In this document: positions 25,378 to 26,514 of the stretch, piece after piece
Layout: every line of letters starts with the position of its first letter
How positions within the stretch are numbered: the stretch's first letter is position 1
Source of the DNA: JBBILG01 sp037445085
GTDB lineage: Bacteria; Pseudomonadota; Gammaproteobacteria; Burkholderiales; Methylophilaceae
DNA length: 26,514 nucleotides
NCBI GenBank assembly: GCA_037445085.1
Contig: JBBILG010000014.1
Span: 1-26,514 of the forward strand
Reading direction: 5' to 3'
Program-made: the position numbers and the translations under genes
The notes under the pieces: model-generated
The model's database searches: none
What the model was told of the DNA's origin: nothing
The model's input: the letters and a program-made list of their open reading frames with translations, nothing else

Positions 25378-26481
25378 TCAGATACGCATGGGCATGACGA
25401 CATATTTATAATCATCGTCGCCCGGTACCGTGACCAGGCAACTGCTGTTGGCATCGGCAAACGAGAACAGGACGTTGTCGCTGCTGACGTTGCTCAGCAC
25501 GTCCATCATGTAGGTGACGTTGAAACCGATGTCGAGCGGATCGCCTTCATAGGCGATTTCCAGTTCCTCCTCCGCCTCCTCTTGTTCGCTGTTGCTGCTG
25601 ATCAGGCGCAGGTTGTTCCCGCCTAGCACCATGCGGATGCCGCGATATTTCTCGTTGGACAGGATGGATGCGCGCTGCATGGCCAGCAGCAGGGAAATGC
25701 GGTCGATGCTGAAGCTGTTCCGGTAACCGCCCGGGATGACCCGCGTGTAATCCGGGAACTTGCCGTCGATCACCTTGGAGATCAGGTTTATTCCGCCAAA
25801 GGCAAAATGAACCTGGTTGCCGCCGACTTCGATTTCGGTCATCCCCTCGCCATCTTCCAGCAGCTTGATCAATTCCAGCACGGTCTTGCGCGGCAGGATC
25901 AGCTCCTGTTTCTCGTGGCTTTGCTTTAGCTGCCGCGAGGTATAGCTGAGACGGTGGCCGTCGGTGCCGACGAGGTTGAGGCGATCCGCGTTCACTTCCA
26001 GCAGGACGCCGTTGAGGTAGTAACGAATATCCTGCTGTGCCATGGCAAATTCAACCTGGCGCAGCAGGTGCTTGAGCGCACCCTGCGGGAGTTCCAGTCG
26101 CAGGCTGAGGTCTCCCCCGCTCCTGGTCATGAGCGGGTAGTCGGCGGCAGGCAGTGTCTGCAGGGTGAAGCGGCTCCTGCCCGCTTTCACCAGCATACGT
26201 CCATCCTTTGCCTCCAGAATGATCTCCGCCTGTTCGGGTAAGCAGCGGAAGATATCGAGCAGTTTGCGCGCCGATACGGTGGTCGCAACCCCGTCGTTTG
26301 ACGTTGCCGGCACGACAAGGGAAATTTGCATTTCCAGATCGGTTGCCGTCAGCGACAGCGTATCCGGACGCGCTTCCAGCAGAAGATTGGTCAATATGGG
26401 CAGGGTATGGCGGCGCTCAACGACACCACTCACCGAAACCAGCGGCTTCAGAAAAGTTTCGCGGTTGATGATCATGTTCAT
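25378..26481 (-). CDS. dnaN: DNA polymerase III beta subunit (sliding clamp)
   Basis: The 367-residue clamp encircles DNA and tethers polymerases. It starts MNMIINRETFLKPLVSVSGVVERRHTLPILTNLLL and contains YYLNGVLLEV, GTDGHRLSY, KVIDGKFPDYTRVIP and the C-terminal YKYVVMPMRI, all standard for DnaN; length is normal. An ATG two codons in (26475) is an alternative start. Neither has a Shine-Dalgarno. The 33 AT-rich bases upstream contain TATTAT read leftward (26498-26503), a possible -10 giving a very short leader. dnaA should lie just outside the window. Confidence 0.98.
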   Translation of the reverse strand: MNMIINRETFLKPLVSVSGVVERRHTLPILTNLLLEARPDTLSLTATDLEMQISLVVPATSNDGVATTVSARKLLDIFRCLPEQAEIILEAKDGRMLVKAGRSRFTLQTLPAADYPLMTRSGGDLSLRLELPQGALKHLLRQVEFAMAQQDIRYYLNGVLLEVNADRLNLVGTDGHRLSYTSRQLKQSHEKQELILPRKTVLELIKLLEDGEGMTEIEVGGNQVHFAFGGINLISKVIDGKFPDYTRVIPGGYRNSFSIDRISLLLAMQRASILSNEKYRGIRMVLGGNNLRLISSNSEQEEAEEELEIAYEGDPLDIGFNVTYMMDVLSNVSSDNVLFSFADANSSCLVTVPGDDDYKYVVMPMRI

Positions 26482-26514
26482 GGTTTAAATAAGCTTAATA
26501 ATAGCTGATAAGTA

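Noticed and set aside
26482..26514. Origin DnaA boxes at the right edge
   Set aside because: The AT-rich 33 bases contain no TTATNCACA-type box; they are probably just the dnaA-dnaN spacer.

Overview
The window is GC-rich, almost fully coding, and carries gene blocks typical of a betaproteobacterial chromosome: yicC-gmk-rpoZ, rph-rdgB-hemW, argH/algZ-algR-hemCDXY, cutA-dsbD-aroQ-accB-accC-prmA-DUF3426, and dnaN-gyrB. I infer a Betaproteobacterium (Nitrosomonadales/Rhodocyclales-like) from gene order and protein similarity recalled from memory. The run of 10 Ns at 6251-6260 and a chimeric hemW beside it indicate a draft or metagenome assembly.

Left block (1-5021): rpoZ (partial), gmk, an unknown lipoprotein and yicC form a leftward operon. 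Diverging from yicC is a soluble Ser/Thr protein kinase followed by a PP2C phosphatase, a matched phosphorylation/dephosphorylation pair, and then rph. Middle block (5078-14744): rdgB and hemW overlap by ATGA. hemW is interrupted by the gap plus about 140 bp of unrelated methyltransferase-coding DNA. argH and a LysM/coiled-coil protein run leftward. The AlgZ/AlgR two-component pair and hemC-hemD-hemX-hemY run rightward, the same order known from Pseudomonas. Most of these genes overlap by 4-8 bases.

Right block (14794-26514): a leftward 2Fe-2S/FAD/NAD reductase and an apparently broken fxsA come first. Then a rightward series runs cutA, dsbD, aroQ, accB, accC, prmA and a zinc-ribbon DUF3426 protein. 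Facing it are gyrB and dnaN, so the replication origin probably lies just beyond the right edge. A near-consensus ParB-binding (parS) palindrome lies in the 35-bp dnaN-gyrB gap.

The most unusual element is between accB and accC. The first 33 bases of accC are repeated in a perfect 125-bp tandem array (2.26 copies). Each unit carries a terminal inverted repeat, two small hairpins, a short reading frame ending in TAG, and a fresh Shine-Dalgarno and ATG. The third, partial copy is the true accC start. It could be a mobile repeat that carries its own restart signals, or a structured translational control leader. Nothing else in the window looks like a new multi-gene system; the kinase/PP2C pair and the unknown lipoprotein are the main uncharacterised genes.
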